Shown piece by piece: positions 36,915 through 46,060 of a DNA stretch of 64,000 nucleotides (positions are counted from its first letter, which is position 1; each line of letters begins with the position of its first letter). A program made the position numbers and the translations under genes. Below the pieces are notes generated by a model, which saw only the letters and a list, made by a program, of their open reading frames with translations, was not told the DNA's origin and ran no database searches. Source of the stretch: Phenylobacterium deserti (GTDB lineage: Bacteria; Pseudomonadota; Alphaproteobacteria; Caulobacterales; Caulobacteraceae); the NCBI RefSeq assembly GCF_003254705.1, contig NZ_QFYR01000006.1:1-64000 (forward strand), read 5' to 3'.

Positions 36915-38777
36915 TCAGTGCGGCAGCGAGAAGACGTAGAGCGACCCGCCCGCCGTGGTCTTCTGCTTCAGGTCGGCCATGGCGCCGACAAAGCCCAGGC
37001 CCGCCGTCGGATCTCGCGGATCCAGGTCGTTGGACACGATCGCCCCGGCCCATCCGCCGACCCCTGAGAGGATCGCCACGTACTGGTGTCCGTCCGGCCC
37101 GCGATAGACGACCGGCTGGCCGATGATCCCGGACTCCGTCTTGAACTGCCACAGGGGCTTGCCGCTGCGGGCGTCCACGGCTTTGAACCAGCCGTCCATG
37201 GTCCCGTAGAACACCACGTCGCCGGCGGTCGCGACCGCGCCGGACCACAGCGGCAGGTCTTCCTTGATCTGCCAGGCCACCGCCTTCTTGACCGGGTCCC
37301 AGGCCGTGAACAGGCCGCGGTTGCCGCCCGGGCGAGGCTTGAAGCGCACCTCCGCGCCCACATAGGGCGTCCCGGCGATGTAGTTCGCCTCGACGTTCTC
37401 CCAGTCCATGCAGAGGTTGGCGTGCGGGATGTAGATGAGGCCCGTCCGCGGGGAGAAGGCCGACGGGTTCCAGTCCTTGGCGCCGGAGGCCACAGGGCAG
37501 ATGTCGCGGATCACCTTGCCCTGCTGCGGGACCTTCTCGTGGTTGACCTTCAGCCGGCCGGTCTTCAGGTCGACGCCATAGCTGGAGTTGATGTGCGAAA
37601 ACGGCTCCGCCGACAGCACTTCGCCTGTCGCACGGTCCAGGATGTAGAGATAGCCGTTGCGCTCGGGCCGGGCGATCACCTTGCGCGTCTGGCCGCCGAT
37701 CGGCAGCTCCAGCAGCAGGTTCTCGTTGATCCCGTCGTAGTCGTGCGCGTCGTGCGGGGAGGTCTGGTAGAACCACTTCGCCTGGCCGGTGTCGGGATCG
37801 CGGGCGAAGACGCCGCTGGTCCACTTGTTGTCGCCTGGCCGCTGTTCGGCGTTCCACGGACCAGGGTTGCCCGTGCCGTAGAAGATCAGGTCGAGCTCGG
37901 GGTCGTAGGAGATCCAGCCCCAGACCGTCCCGCCGCCCGTCCGCCAGGCGTCCGCGGGCCAGCTGGTCAGCCCCAGGTCCTTGCCCCGATCCATGTCGTA
38001 GAACGGCTTGAAGTCCGGCCCGATCAGCACGTCCCGATCCGGACCGGTGTGATAGGCGCGCCAGGCGATGCGGCCCGTGTCGGCGTTCAGGGCCGTGATC
38101 CATCCGCGAACCCCGAACTCGCCGCCGGAGTTGCCGACCAGGACTTTGCCCTTCACCACGAGCGGGGCCATCGTGATGGTCTCGCCGCGGTTGATGTCCC
38201 CCAGCTTGGTCCGCCACAGCTCCTGGCCCGAGGCGGCGTCCACCCCGATGGTGTAGCCGTCCAGGGTGTTCATGATCACCTTGCCGTTCCAGAACACGGC
38301 GCCGCGGTTGACCACGTCGCAGCAGGCGACGCCCTGGCTGGCCGGTGACGGCTTGGGCGAGAACTTCCACTTCACTGGCGCGCCAGGCTTGGTGAGATCC
38401 AGCGCATAGAGGTCGTTGGGGTAGGGGGTGACGATGTACATCGTGCCGCCGACCACGATGGGCGCGGCTTCCTGCCCTTTGTTGACGCCCGTGGAGAAGG
38501 TGAAGGCCACCTTCAGGTTCTGCACATTTCCGGCGTTGATCTCGGAAAGGCCGGAAAACCGGGTGGAGGCGTAGTCCTTGGCCGGCATGGTCCACTGGCC
38601 GTCCTCGGCCGGGATGGACGCCGTCGCGCCCGTCGCGCTGGCCGGCTGGGCCGCTGTCTGCTTGGCCGCCAGAGGCGCCGGGGACTTGCGGTCGCAAGCG
38701 GCGATCGAAAGCGCCAGAACGGATGCGAGCGCCACCTGACCCGCGGCCGTCCAGCCCCGCCATCCACGCGACGTCAT
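36915..38777 (-). CDS. PQQ-dependent alcohol dehydrogenase, lanthanide-type (XoxF/ExaF-like)
   Basis: A 620-residue quinoprotein with eight tryptophan-docking propeller blades. Vicinal cysteines C152-C153 form the ring next to PQQ. Metal ligands expected for this family are E220 (G-G-E-F-G-V-R-G), N304 (G-T-G-N-P-G-P-W-N) and D346, and D348 follows in the H-D-Y-D-G motif; the second aspartate is the mark of lanthanide-dependent enzymes, whereas calcium enzymes have another residue. The start at 38777 follows GAGGA and gives a leader ending S-I-A-A-C, so the enzyme may be a lipoprotein. There is no fused cytochrome. The substrate (methanol, ethanol or longer alcohols) cannot be told. Confidence 0.9.
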   Translation of the reverse strand: MTSRGWRGWTAAGQVALASVLALSIAACDRKSPAPLAAKQTAAQPASATGATASIPAEDGQWTMPAKDYASTRFSGLSEINAGNVQNLKVAFTFSTGVNKGQEAAPIVVGGTMYIVTPYPNDLYALDLTKPGAPVKWKFSPKPSPASQGVACCDVVNRGAVFWNGKVIMNTLDGYTIGVDAASGQELWRTKLGDINRGETITMAPLVVKGKVLVGNSGGEFGVRGWITALNADTGRIAWRAYHTGPDRDVLIGPDFKPFYDMDRGKDLGLTSWPADAWRTGGGTVWGWISYDPELDLIFYGTGNPGPWNAEQRPGDNKWTSGVFARDPDTGQAKWFYQTSPHDAHDYDGINENLLLELPIGGQTRKVIARPERNGYLYILDRATGEVLSAEPFSHINSSYGVDLKTGRLKVNHEKVPQQGKVIRDICPVASGAKDWNPSAFSPRTGLIYIPHANLCMDWENVEANYIAGTPYVGAEVRFKPRPGGNRGLFTAWDPVKKAVAWQIKEDLPLWSGAVATAGDVVFYGTMDGWFKAVDARSGKPLWQFKTESGIIGQPVVYRGPDGHQYVAILSGVGGWAGAIVSNDLDPRDPTAGLGFVGAMADLKQKTTAGGSLYVFSLPH

Positions 38778-38864
38778 GCATGTCCTCATGGAACGCCCCA
38801 GCACTCGAGCTTAACGCCCGGTTTCGCCGGATGGATCATTCCGGCGGCGGAGCTTCATCAAAGG

Positions 38865-39725
38865 TTAGACGGCGACGCCTTCGAACAGCCCGGCCTGGTA
38901 GTCGCGGATCGCCTGGACGATCTCCTCGCGGGTGTTCATCACGAACGGGCCGTGGGCCACGACCGGCTCATCGATGGGCTCGGCATGGCCGAACAGCACC
39001 ACGGCGTCGGTCTGGGCGACGATCTCCACCATGTCGCCTTCGAGGTCGAGCCGGACGAGGTTCCACTCCGGCGCCACCGTGCCGTTCACCGTCACCTGTC
39101 CGGAAACGACGTAGAGCAGCACGCTCCGACCGCCCAGGGAGCCGAAGCCGGCGCGTCCGCGCGCCTGCAGTTCGATCCAGCTCATGAACACGCCGGTGAG
39201 CGAAGGCACGGGCCCGGTCTGGCCACTCCAGCTGCCGGAGATCAGGTGCACCATCGCCTTGCCGCCGTCAGCGCTCAGCGTCGGGATCTCGGGCGCCTGG
39301 ACGCCGATGTAGCGCGGCGTCGTCATCTTCAGGCGGGAGGGCAGGTTCACCCACAGCTGCAGGATTTCCATCGGCCCGCCTTGGCGCTTGAAGTCGTCAG
39401 GCGAGATCTCCGCGTGCACCAGGCCGGAACCGGCCGTCATCCACTGCACGCCGCCCTTGCGGATGATGCTCTCGTGACCTGCGCTGTCGCGGTGCGCCAG
39501 CTCTCCGTGCAGGATGAAGGTCACCGTCTCGAAGCCGCGGTGCGGGTGCGGCCCGAATGGCAGGCCGCGGTTGTTCGGCGGATAGGTCTGCGGCCCGTGG
39601 TGGTTCAGGAACAGGAACGGATCCACCTGCTCCAGGCCGGGGCCAGGCACCGGACGCCGTGTGACCAGGTCACCGATGTCGTCGCGGTAGGCGGCGTGCT
39701 GGGCGATCACGGTCTTGGCGGGCAT
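38865..39725 (-). CDS. Pirin family protein
   Basis: A 286-residue double-cupin pirin. The metal site residues appear in G-P-H-P-H-R-G-F-E-T-V-T (two histidines) and G-L-V-H-A-E (histidine and glutamate), as in YhhW-like quercetinase pirins. An AGGAGAG ribosome binding site precedes the ATG. It lies between the P450 and PQQ dehydrogenase genes on the same strand. Its role is unclear; some pirins have quercetin 2,3-dioxygenase activity. Confidence 0.92.
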   Translation of the reverse strand: MPAKTVIAQHAAYRDDIGDLVTRRPVPGPGLEQVDPFLFLNHHGPQTYPPNNRGLPFGPHPHRGFETVTFILHGELAHRDSAGHESIIRKGGVQWMTAGSGLVHAEISPDDFKRQGGPMEILQLWVNLPSRLKMTTPRYIGVQAPEIPTLSADGGKAMVHLISGSWSGQTGPVPSLTGVFMSWIELQARGRAGFGSLGGRSVLLYVVSGQVTVNGTVAPEWNLVRLDLEGDMVEIVAQTDAVVLFGHAEPIDEPVVAHGPFVMNTREEIVQAIRDYQAGLFEGVAV

Positions 39726-39778
39726 CGGTCTCTCCTGGTGCTGGCCATGCCTATAGGCCAGCCCGGCGTTCCGATCAT

Positions 39779-39795
39779 CTCACGCGCGGCGTGAG
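39779..39795 (-). terminator. Hairpin after the P450 gene
   Basis: CTCACGC (39779-39785) and GCGTGAG (39789-39795) form a perfect seven-base stem with a three-base loop, 16 bases after the P450 stop on the minus strand. No T run follows, so termination may be partial. A second small hairpin (GCTGGCC/GGCCAGC) lies further down. Confidence 0.5.
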
Positions 39796-39810
39796 GTCTG
39801 GTTCCGCACG

Positions 39811-41067
39811 TCAATGCCGGCGGGGGATCACCACCGGCAGACTCTCGTAGCCCTTCACGAAGGTGGAATAGACCCGCTTCGGCGGGCCGGTGACCTCGAT
39901 CACCGGGAAGCGCTTCAGGATCTCCTCCCAGACGATCTGCAGCTGCAGTTCGGCCAGCCGATTGCCGATGCAGCGGTGAATGCCGAAGCCGAAGGAGATG
40001 TGGGTGCGCGGCCGGGTGCGATCGATGATGTAGGCGCCGGGGTTCTCGATCACCTCGTCGTCTCGGTTGCCCGAGACGTACCACATCACGACCTTGTCGC
40101 CCTTGCGGATGGTCTTGCCGCCGAATTCGATGTCCTGCTTGGCCGTGCGACGCATGTGGGCCAGCGGCGTCTGCCAGCGGATGGTCTCCGACACCATCGA
40201 GGGGATCAGGCCCGGATTGTCGCGTAGCTTGGCATATTGGTCGGGGTTCTGGTTCAGCGCCAAGACGCTGCCCGTGATAGTGTTGCGGGTGGTGTCGTTT
40301 CCCCCGACCGTCAGCAGGACCACGTTCCCGAAGTACTCCCACGGGCTCATGTTCCGGGTCGCTTCGCCGTGCGCCAGCATGGAGATCAGGTCCCCTGCTG
40401 GCGGCGCGTTCACCCGCTGGTTCCAGAGCTCGGTGAAGTAGGCGTGGTACTCGCCGAAGATCTGCATCTTGTGCTCGTGGCTCTCCACGAGCCCCTGGCC
40501 GGGCACGGCCGTGGCGACGTCAGACCAGTAGGTCAGCTGACGGCGGTGCTCCTGGGGCATGTCGAACAGCGTCGCCAGGGTCATGGCGGTGAGCTCCATC
40601 GACACCTTGTCGACCCAGTCGAACTCCTGGCCGATCGGCAGGTCGTCCAGGATCTTGGCTGCGCGCTCACGGATCAGGGGACCCAGCACCTGCAGGTTCG
40701 ACGGCGAGACCGCGGGGCTGACCGTCTTTCGTTGCACGTCGTGCTTAGGCGGGTCCATGGCGATGAACATCGGCAGGGGACCCTGCTCGAATTCCGGATC
40801 GACGATGGTGATGGCTGGCTCGGACGAGAACACCTGGTGGTTCGTGTCCACCGCCATGATGTCGTTGTACTTCGTGATCGACCAGTACGGCCCGTAGGCG
40901 CTGTCCGCCGTGAAGTGGACGGGCGACTCCTTCCGCAGCCGTTCGAAGTACGGCCACATGGTGTCCGATTGGAAAAGTCGCTGCTGCGCCGGGTTGATGG
41001 CTTCTAGCGGCAGGGCGTAGGCCTCCGCGCGCGCGTCCCTCAGATGCACGATCTCGCCGTCCGCCAT
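39811..41067 (-). CDS. Cytochrome P450, CYP153-type alkane hydroxylase
   Basis: A 418-residue class I P450 resembling CYP153A terminal alkane hydroxylases. Marks are G-P-Y-W-S-I-T-K-Y-N-D-I-M-A-V-D, I-A-M-D-P-P-K-H-D-V-Q-R-K-T-V, the I-helix G-G-N-D-T-T-R-N, E-T-I-R-W-Q-T-P, and the heme loop F-G-F-G-I-H-R-C-I-G-N-R-L with C366. It should hydroxylate medium-chain alkanes or related chains at the terminal carbon. CYP153 needs a ferredoxin and reductase, which are not next to it. It heads a minus-strand run containing a quinoprotein alcohol dehydrogenase. Confidence 0.92.
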   Translation of the reverse strand: MADGEIVHLRDARAEAYALPLEAINPAQQRLFQSDTMWPYFERLRKESPVHFTADSAYGPYWSITKYNDIMAVDTNHQVFSSEPAITIVDPEFEQGPLPMFIAMDPPKHDVQRKTVSPAVSPSNLQVLGPLIRERAAKILDDLPIGQEFDWVDKVSMELTAMTLATLFDMPQEHRRQLTYWSDVATAVPGQGLVESHEHKMQIFGEYHAYFTELWNQRVNAPPAGDLISMLAHGEATRNMSPWEYFGNVVLLTVGGNDTTRNTITGSVLALNQNPDQYAKLRDNPGLIPSMVSETIRWQTPLAHMRRTAKQDIEFGGKTIRKGDKVVMWYVSGNRDDEVIENPGAYIIDRTRPRTHISFGFGIHRCIGNRLAELQLQIVWEEILKRFPVIEVTGPPKRVYSTFVKGYESLPVVIPRRH

Positions 41068-41118
41068 GGCGTGTCCTCCGGCTTTTCTTTGGACGGTAGG
41101 CCGAAGGTGACGGGAGCG

Positions 41119-42087
41119 TCAATTTTCTGGAGGCGTCCTGCGCGGCTTTGTGATGACCGCCCCGACCACCGCGATCCGCTCCACGTCCTGATAAGGCGGC
41201 TTGTCCAGCTCTTCGCCAAACACGTCGGGGTCCAGTTCGCGGTAGCTCAGCCGTGCGCCGATCTCTTCGGTGAAGACGTTCAGCGCCTGCCGCAGCTCGT
41301 CCTGGCCGCCGTCAACGATGGCGCTGCCCGTATAGAGAAGGAACCGGCCGCCTGGAGCGAGCTTCGCATAGGCGGTCTTGGCCCACTCCAGCGACAGCGC
41401 CGCGCCGTGCATGTCTCCGCCGTCGCGATAGGCGCGGGCCTTGCCGTCCACCATGTACGGCGGGTTGGCCAGGATCAGGTCGGCGCCTTCCGGCACGTCC
41501 TCCAGCCCGGCAGTCTCCCGCGTCTCAACGCGCAGTCGGGCGTGATAGGCGTTGATGCGGGCGAGCCTCAGCGCCTTGGCGTTCACGTCGGTGATCAGCA
41601 CCTGCACCCCGCCACGGCCTGCAGCCGCGGTGAGCGCGCCGACGCCGGCGCCGCCGCCCACGTCCACCAGCCGTCCGACCCAGCTGCGACCGGCAAGTTC
41701 GGCCGCGATGAAGCTCGCGAACCGGTAGCTGTCAGGCCCCAGGAAGACCGCGTCCTCCTCGTCGGTCGGGTAGGCCGAATGGAGGAACAGCAGGCCGCGC
41801 ACGCGCGAGACGCGCACCTCGCTCTTCAGCAACTCGCCCTCTTGCGCCAGCACGCCGGCCGCATCGAGCAGTTCGATCAGCTGGGCCGGGATGTGCTCGC
41901 GGCGGAACGGCAGGCTCCAGCCCAGAACATCCCGCACGTCGCGCGCCAAGGCCTTGCCGGGGCGGCGCAGCACGCGCGCATGGGTGGCTGGTGTCGCGGT
42001 GACGAAGTCGTAGCCCTGTGCGTCGAGCTGCTCCAGCAGGCGAAGAAGGGGCTCGTCAGCTGACGAAAGGGGGGCTTCAAGCGGCAT
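41119..42087 (-). CDS. Class I SAM-dependent methyltransferase
   Basis: A 322-residue methyltransferase. The SAM-binding motif is L-V-D-V-G-G-G-A-G-V-G-A-L, followed by the acidic I-T-D-V-N-A-K-A-L and catalytic-type A-N-P-P-Y-M, which points to N-methylation of a planar amine as in HemK/RlmG-like enzymes. The N-terminal 130 residues form a separate domain of unknown function. The start at 42087 (M-P-L-E-A-P) is chosen because upstream in-frame residues are arginine-rich and unlike the family. It lies 51 bases before the P450 gene on the same strand. Confidence 0.85.
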   Translation of the reverse strand: MPLEAPLSSADEPLLRLLEQLDAQGYDFVTATPATHARVLRRPGKALARDVRDVLGWSLPFRREHIPAQLIELLDAAGVLAQEGELLKSEVRVSRVRGLLFLHSAYPTDEEDAVFLGPDSYRFASFIAAELAGRSWVGRLVDVGGGAGVGALTAAAGRGGVQVLITDVNAKALRLARINAYHARLRVETRETAGLEDVPEGADLILANPPYMVDGKARAYRDGGDMHGAALSLEWAKTAYAKLAPGGRFLLYTGSAIVDGGQDELRQALNVFTEEIGARLSYRELDPDVFGEELDKPPYQDVERIAVVGAVITKPRRTPPEN

Positions 42088-42191
42088 CAGCTGTGAAAAG
42101 CCCCGCAAGCCTGCTGGTTGCCGCATCCCATCGGCTCGCCTGGCGTTCAGAGCCCGCGGCCAGCGTCGCCGTGTGTTCTGGGAGGTGCGCC

Positions 42192-42956
42192 TTGGCCTCA
42201 CGTTGGCCCGAACGGCTCTGGATCGTCCGGCATGGCGAAAGCGCCGGCAATGTCGCGCGCGACCGCGCGGACGCGGCGGGTCTCGGCCGCATCGATATCG
42301 CCGAGCGCGACGTGGATGTCCCGCTCTCGCCGTTGGGCGAAGAGCAGTCCTGCGCGCTGGGCCGGTGGTTCGCCGACCTGCCGGAACATGAGCGGCCGGA
42401 GGTCATCCTCACCTCACCCTACCTGCGCGCCCGCCGCACGGCCGACATCGTCCGCGAGTGCGGCGGCTTCTCGCCGGAAGCCCATCGGCCGACGCCGGAC
42501 GAGCGGCTGCGCGAGAAGGAGTTCGGCGTCCTCGACCGGCTGACCCGGCACGGCATCGCCGAACTACATCCGGATCAGGCCGAGTTCCGGCGCCTGCTCG
42601 GCAAGTTCTATCATCGGCCGCCTGGCGGCGAGAGCTGGTGCGACGTGATCCTGCGCCTGCGCAGCGCCCTGGATACCCTGTCCCTGCACTATGCGGAGCG
42701 GCGGGTGATGATCGTCAGCCACCAGGTCGTGGTGCTGTGCCTGCGCTACCTGCTCGAACAGATGACCGAGGAGGAGATCCTCGCCATCGACGCGCAGGCG
42801 GACGTGGCCAACTGCGCGGTGACCGAATACCGGCTCGACCGCACCTGCGGCCCTAACGGCGAGATGAAGCTGTTCCGCTACAACTTCACCGCTCCGCTGG
42901 AGCGGGCCGGCGCGCCGGTCACGGCCGAGCCGGACGTGCCGGTCGCCGCTCGATGA
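42192..42956 (+). CDS. Histidine phosphatase family protein
   Basis: A 254-residue phosphoglycerate-mutase-like phosphatase. The catalytic R-H-G-E motif starts at residue 13 and later H residues lie in I-V-S-H-Q-V-V-V. The start is TTG 42192 after a perfect GGAGG at 42181-42185; upstream in-frame starts would overlap the divergent methyltransferase. The substrate is unknown. It overlaps the NAD(P)HX dehydratase gene by four bases. Confidence 0.9.
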   Translation: MASRWPERLWIVRHGESAGNVARDRADAAGLGRIDIAERDVDVPLSPLGEEQSCALGRWFADLPEHERPEVILTSPYLRARRTADIVRECGGFSPEAHRPTPDERLREKEFGVLDRLTRHGIAELHPDQAEFRRLLGKFYHRPPGGESWCDVILRLRSALDTLSLHYAERRVMIVSHQVVVLCLRYLLEQMTEEEILAIDAQADVANCAVTEYRLDRTCGPNGEMKLFRYNFTAPLERAGAPVTAEPDVPVAAR

Positions 42957-43843
42957 CCGCGCCGGTTGAGGTTACGCCGGACCTGCTGCAGGGCTGGCCG
43001 CTGCCGACCATCCCGGACGACGGCGACAAGGAGGACCGCGGCCGCGTGCTTGTGCTGGCCGCCGGCGCGGAAGTGGCGGGCGCCACCTTGCTTACCGCCG
43101 TGGCAGCCCTGCGCGCCGGCGCCGGCAAGCTTCAGGTGGGCGCGCCGCGCAGCCTGGCCCAGCCGCTGGCCTTCGCCATTCCCGAAGCCCGCATCCTGCC
43201 GGCCGCCGAGACCGACAAGGGCGAGCTGTCTCCGGACGCCGCCGACGAACTGAAGTCCGCGCTGGCGCGCTCCGACGCGGCGGTGATCGGGCCAGGCATG
43301 CTGGACGAGGACGCGGCCGGGGAACTCACCCTTCGGCTGCTGGACGGGGAGGGGCCGCCGCTGGTCCTCGACGCCGCCGCCATGCAGGGCCTTCCGGCCG
43401 ACCCGGGCCGCGCCCGCGCCCTGGCCGGCCGCATGGTGCTGACGCCCCACGCCGGCGAGATGGCCGCGCTCACCGGGCGCAGCAAGGAAGACATCGCCGC
43501 CGATCCCTTGAGCGCCGCCCGCCGTCTGGCCGCCGACCTCAAGGCGGTGGTGATCGCTAAGGGCGCCTGCAGCTACATCGTCAGCCCGGACGGCTCGGCT
43601 TGGCGCCACGAAAGCCCGACGGTGGGCTTGGCCACCTCCGGCTCGGGCGACGTGCTGGCGGGGATCATCGCGGGCCTGCTGGCGCGCGGTGCCTCCCCCG
43701 CCCAGGCGGCGGTGTTCGGCGTCTACGCCCACGCCCAGGCCGGCTTGCGCCTCAGCAAGCGGGTCGGCCGCATGGGCTTCTTGGCCCGCGAACTGCTCGA
43801 CGAGATCGCCCCGGTGCTCTGCGGGCTGGAGGCTGGGACCTGA
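42953..43843 (+). CDS. nnrD: ADP-dependent NAD(P)H-hydrate dehydratase
   Basis: A 296-residue single-domain ribokinase-like enzyme that repairs hydrated NAD(P)H. It contains G-R-V-L-V-L-A-A-G (for the N-terminal loop), A-V-I-G-P-G-M-L, L-T-P-H-A-G-E-M, A-K-G-A-C-S-Y-I-V and T-S-G-S-G-D-V-L-A-G, the family nucleotide and catalytic loops. No epimerase domain is fused, unlike many bacterial homologues. It is translationally coupled to the histidine phosphatase (ATGA overlap). Confidence 0.93.
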   Translation: MTAPVEVTPDLLQGWPLPTIPDDGDKEDRGRVLVLAAGAEVAGATLLTAVAALRAGAGKLQVGAPRSLAQPLAFAIPEARILPAAETDKGELSPDAADELKSALARSDAAVIGPGMLDEDAAGELTLRLLDGEGPPLVLDAAAMQGLPADPGRARALAGRMVLTPHAGEMAALTGRSKEDIAADPLSAARRLAADLKAVVIAKGACSYIVSPDGSAWRHESPTVGLATSGSGDVLAGIIAGLLARGASPAQAAVFGVYAHAQAGLRLSKRVGRMGFLARELLDEIAPVLCGLEAGT

Positions 43844-43871
43844 CAAAGCTGTAATGTTCGCCTGTGCCGGC

Positions 43872-43888
43872 AGGGTGTAAGACACCCT
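43872..43888 (+). terminator. Short hairpin between nnrD and the M13 peptidase gene
   Basis: AGGGTGT (43872-43878) and ACACCCT (43882-43888) form a perfect stem with loop AAG, 28 bases after the nnrD stop. No T run follows. It may be a weak terminator or a leader element of the peptidase gene. Confidence 0.4.
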
Positions 43889-43939
43889 CAAACCGCGTGG
43901 CGCTGGAAACCGGCGCCCTGCTCAGGGAGCATTCGAAGC

Positions 43940-46060
43940 ATGATCGTTCGATCCGCATGGCTGGCCGCGGCCTCCACCGCCGTCCTGCTCAGCGCCTGCG
44001 CCACTCCGGCCTCCGCCCCGACCGAGGGCGCCGCCGCCCCGACGCCGGTGGCCGAAGCGCCGGCTCGGCCCAAGCCGCAGTACGGGACGTTCGGGATCGA
44101 CACGGCCGGCATGGACACTTCCGTCGCGCCCGGCAGCGACTTCTACCGCTATGTGAACGGGCGCTGGACGGACACCACCGAGATCCCGGCCGACCGTTCG
44201 AACCTCACCAGTTTCGCGATCATCGCCGAGAACGCCGCCGCCCGGACCCGCGCGATCATCGAGGACGCCGCCCGCTCGGACGCCCCCGCCGGTTCCGAAG
44301 CCCGCAAGATCGGCGACTTCTACCAGAGCTTCATGGACGAGGCGGCCATCGAGGCGAAGGGCGCCGCGCCCCTGAAGCCCGAACTCGACCGGGTCAACGC
44401 CATCCGCACCCGCCGCGATCTGTCGCGTGAGATCGGCGCCACCGTGCGCGCCGACGTGGACGCGCTGAACGCCACCAACTTCTACACGCCCAACCTGTTC
44501 GGCCTGTGGGTGGCGGAAGACCTCGACGACACCAGCAAGTACCGCCCCTACCTGATGCAGGGCGGCCTCGGCCTTCCGGACCGGGAATACTATCTGGGCT
44601 CCAGCGCCCGCTTCACCGAACTTCGGGGCAAGTACAAGACCCACGTGGCCAACATGCTGCGCCTGGCCGGCTACGACCAGCCGGAAGCGCGCGCCCAGCG
44701 GGTGCTCGACCTCGAGACCAAGATCGCCCGCGCCCACTGGACCGTGGACGACACCGCCAACGTCGCCAAGGCCAACACCGTCTGGACCCGCCAGGACCTC
44801 GCCCGCCGCGCGCCCGGCCTCGACTGGAACGCCTTCCTGGACAGCGCCGGCCTTGCCGACCAGCAGCGCTTCGGCGCCTGGCAGGACACCGCCATCGCCG
44901 GCATCGCCAGGCTCGTCGGCTCCGAGCCGATCCAGGCCTGGCGCGACTACATGGCCTTCCACGCGGTGGAGCGCGGCGCGCCCTACCTGTCCAAGGCCTT
45001 CGTCGACGAGCACTTCGCCTTTAACGGCCAGGCCCTGTCCGGCACGCCTCAGCAGCGCGAGCGCTGGAAGCGCGCCGTCGACAACACCAACGGCGCCCTG
45101 GGCGAAGCGGTCGGCAAGATCTACGTCCAGCGCCACTTCTCGCCCGAAGCCAAGGCCAAGGTGCAGGAGATGGTCCGCAACATCCTCGCCGCCTTCGGCC
45201 AGCGGATCGACCGCGTCGACTGGATGACCCCGGCGACCAAGGCCGAAGCCCGCAAGAAGCTGGCGAACTTCCGCGTCGCCGTCGGCTATCCGGACAAGTG
45301 GCGGGACTACTCCGCGCTGGAGGTCGTGCGTGGCGACGCCTACGGCAACTGGTACCGCGGCAGCCTGTTCGAGTACCGCCGCAACCTTGCCAAGCTGGGT
45401 GCGCCGGTGGACCGCGACGAGTGGTTCATGACGCCTCAGACGGTGAACGCCCTGTTCGCCCCCAGCCAGAACTCGATCATCTTCCCGGCGGCCATCCTCG
45501 AGCCGACCTTCTTCGATCCCAACGCCGATCCGGCGGTGAACTACGGCGCGATCGGCGGCGTCATCGGCCACGAGATCAGCCACGGCTTCGACGACACCGG
45601 CGCCCAGTTCGACGCCCAGGGCAATCTGCGCAACTGGTGGACCGCCCAGGACATGGCGCAGTTCAAGGCCCGGACCGCCAAGCTCGCCGCCCAGTACAGC
45701 ACCTACAAGCCGTTCCCCGACCTGTCGCTGAACGGGGAGCAGGTGCTAGGCGAGAACATCGCCGACCTGGCCGGTCTCGCCTCGGCCTATGACGCCTATC
45801 ACCTGTCCCTGAACGGGCAGCCCGCGCCGGTGATCGACGGCTTCAACGCCGACCAGCGGATCTTCATGGGTTGGGCGCAGAACTATCGCACCAAGTACCG
45901 TGAGGCGGCCTTCCGCCGGGCGGTGATCACCGGCGTGCACGCGCCGGGCATGTACCGCGCCCTCACCGTCCGCAACCTGGATCCCTGGTACTCGGCCTTC
46001 CAGGTCCAGCCTGGCCAGGACCTCTACCTCGCGCCCGAAGGCCGGGTGCGCATCTGGTAG
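43940..46060 (+). CDS. M13 family metallopeptidase (PepO/neprilysin-like)
   Basis: A 706-residue zinc endopeptidase. The leader ends L-L-S-A-C, a lipobox, so it is probably a lipoprotein facing the periplasm or cell surface. The zinc site is H544-E545-I-S-H548 with the downstream G-E-N-I-A-D glutamate (E605), and the C-terminus ends R-I-W as is usual. It should degrade oligopeptides. The next gene starts at or near its stop codon. Confidence 0.95.
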   Translation: MIVRSAWLAAASTAVLLSACATPASAPTEGAAAPTPVAEAPARPKPQYGTFGIDTAGMDTSVAPGSDFYRYVNGRWTDTTEIPADRSNLTSFAIIAENAAARTRAIIEDAARSDAPAGSEARKIGDFYQSFMDEAAIEAKGAAPLKPELDRVNAIRTRRDLSREIGATVRADVDALNATNFYTPNLFGLWVAEDLDDTSKYRPYLMQGGLGLPDREYYLGSSARFTELRGKYKTHVANMLRLAGYDQPEARAQRVLDLETKIARAHWTVDDTANVAKANTVWTRQDLARRAPGLDWNAFLDSAGLADQQRFGAWQDTAIAGIARLVGSEPIQAWRDYMAFHAVERGAPYLSKAFVDEHFAFNGQALSGTPQQRERWKRAVDNTNGALGEAVGKIYVQRHFSPEAKAKVQEMVRNILAAFGQRIDRVDWMTPATKAEARKKLANFRVAVGYPDKWRDYSALEVVRGDAYGNWYRGSLFEYRRNLAKLGAPVDRDEWFMTPQTVNALFAPSQNSIIFPAAILEPTFFDPNADPAVNYGAIGGVIGHEISHGFDDTGAQFDAQGNLRNWWTAQDMAQFKARTAKLAAQYSTYKPFPDLSLNGEQVLGENIADLAGLASAYDAYHLSLNGQPAPVIDGFNADQRIFMGWAQNYRTKYREAAFRRAVITGVHAPGMYRALTVRNLDPWYSAFQVQPGQDLYLAPEGRVRIW

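Noticed and set aside
39811-42087. Ferredoxin or ferredoxin reductase for the P450
   Set aside because: Neighbouring genes are a methyltransferase and a pirin; no iron-sulfur cysteine motif is encoded close by.
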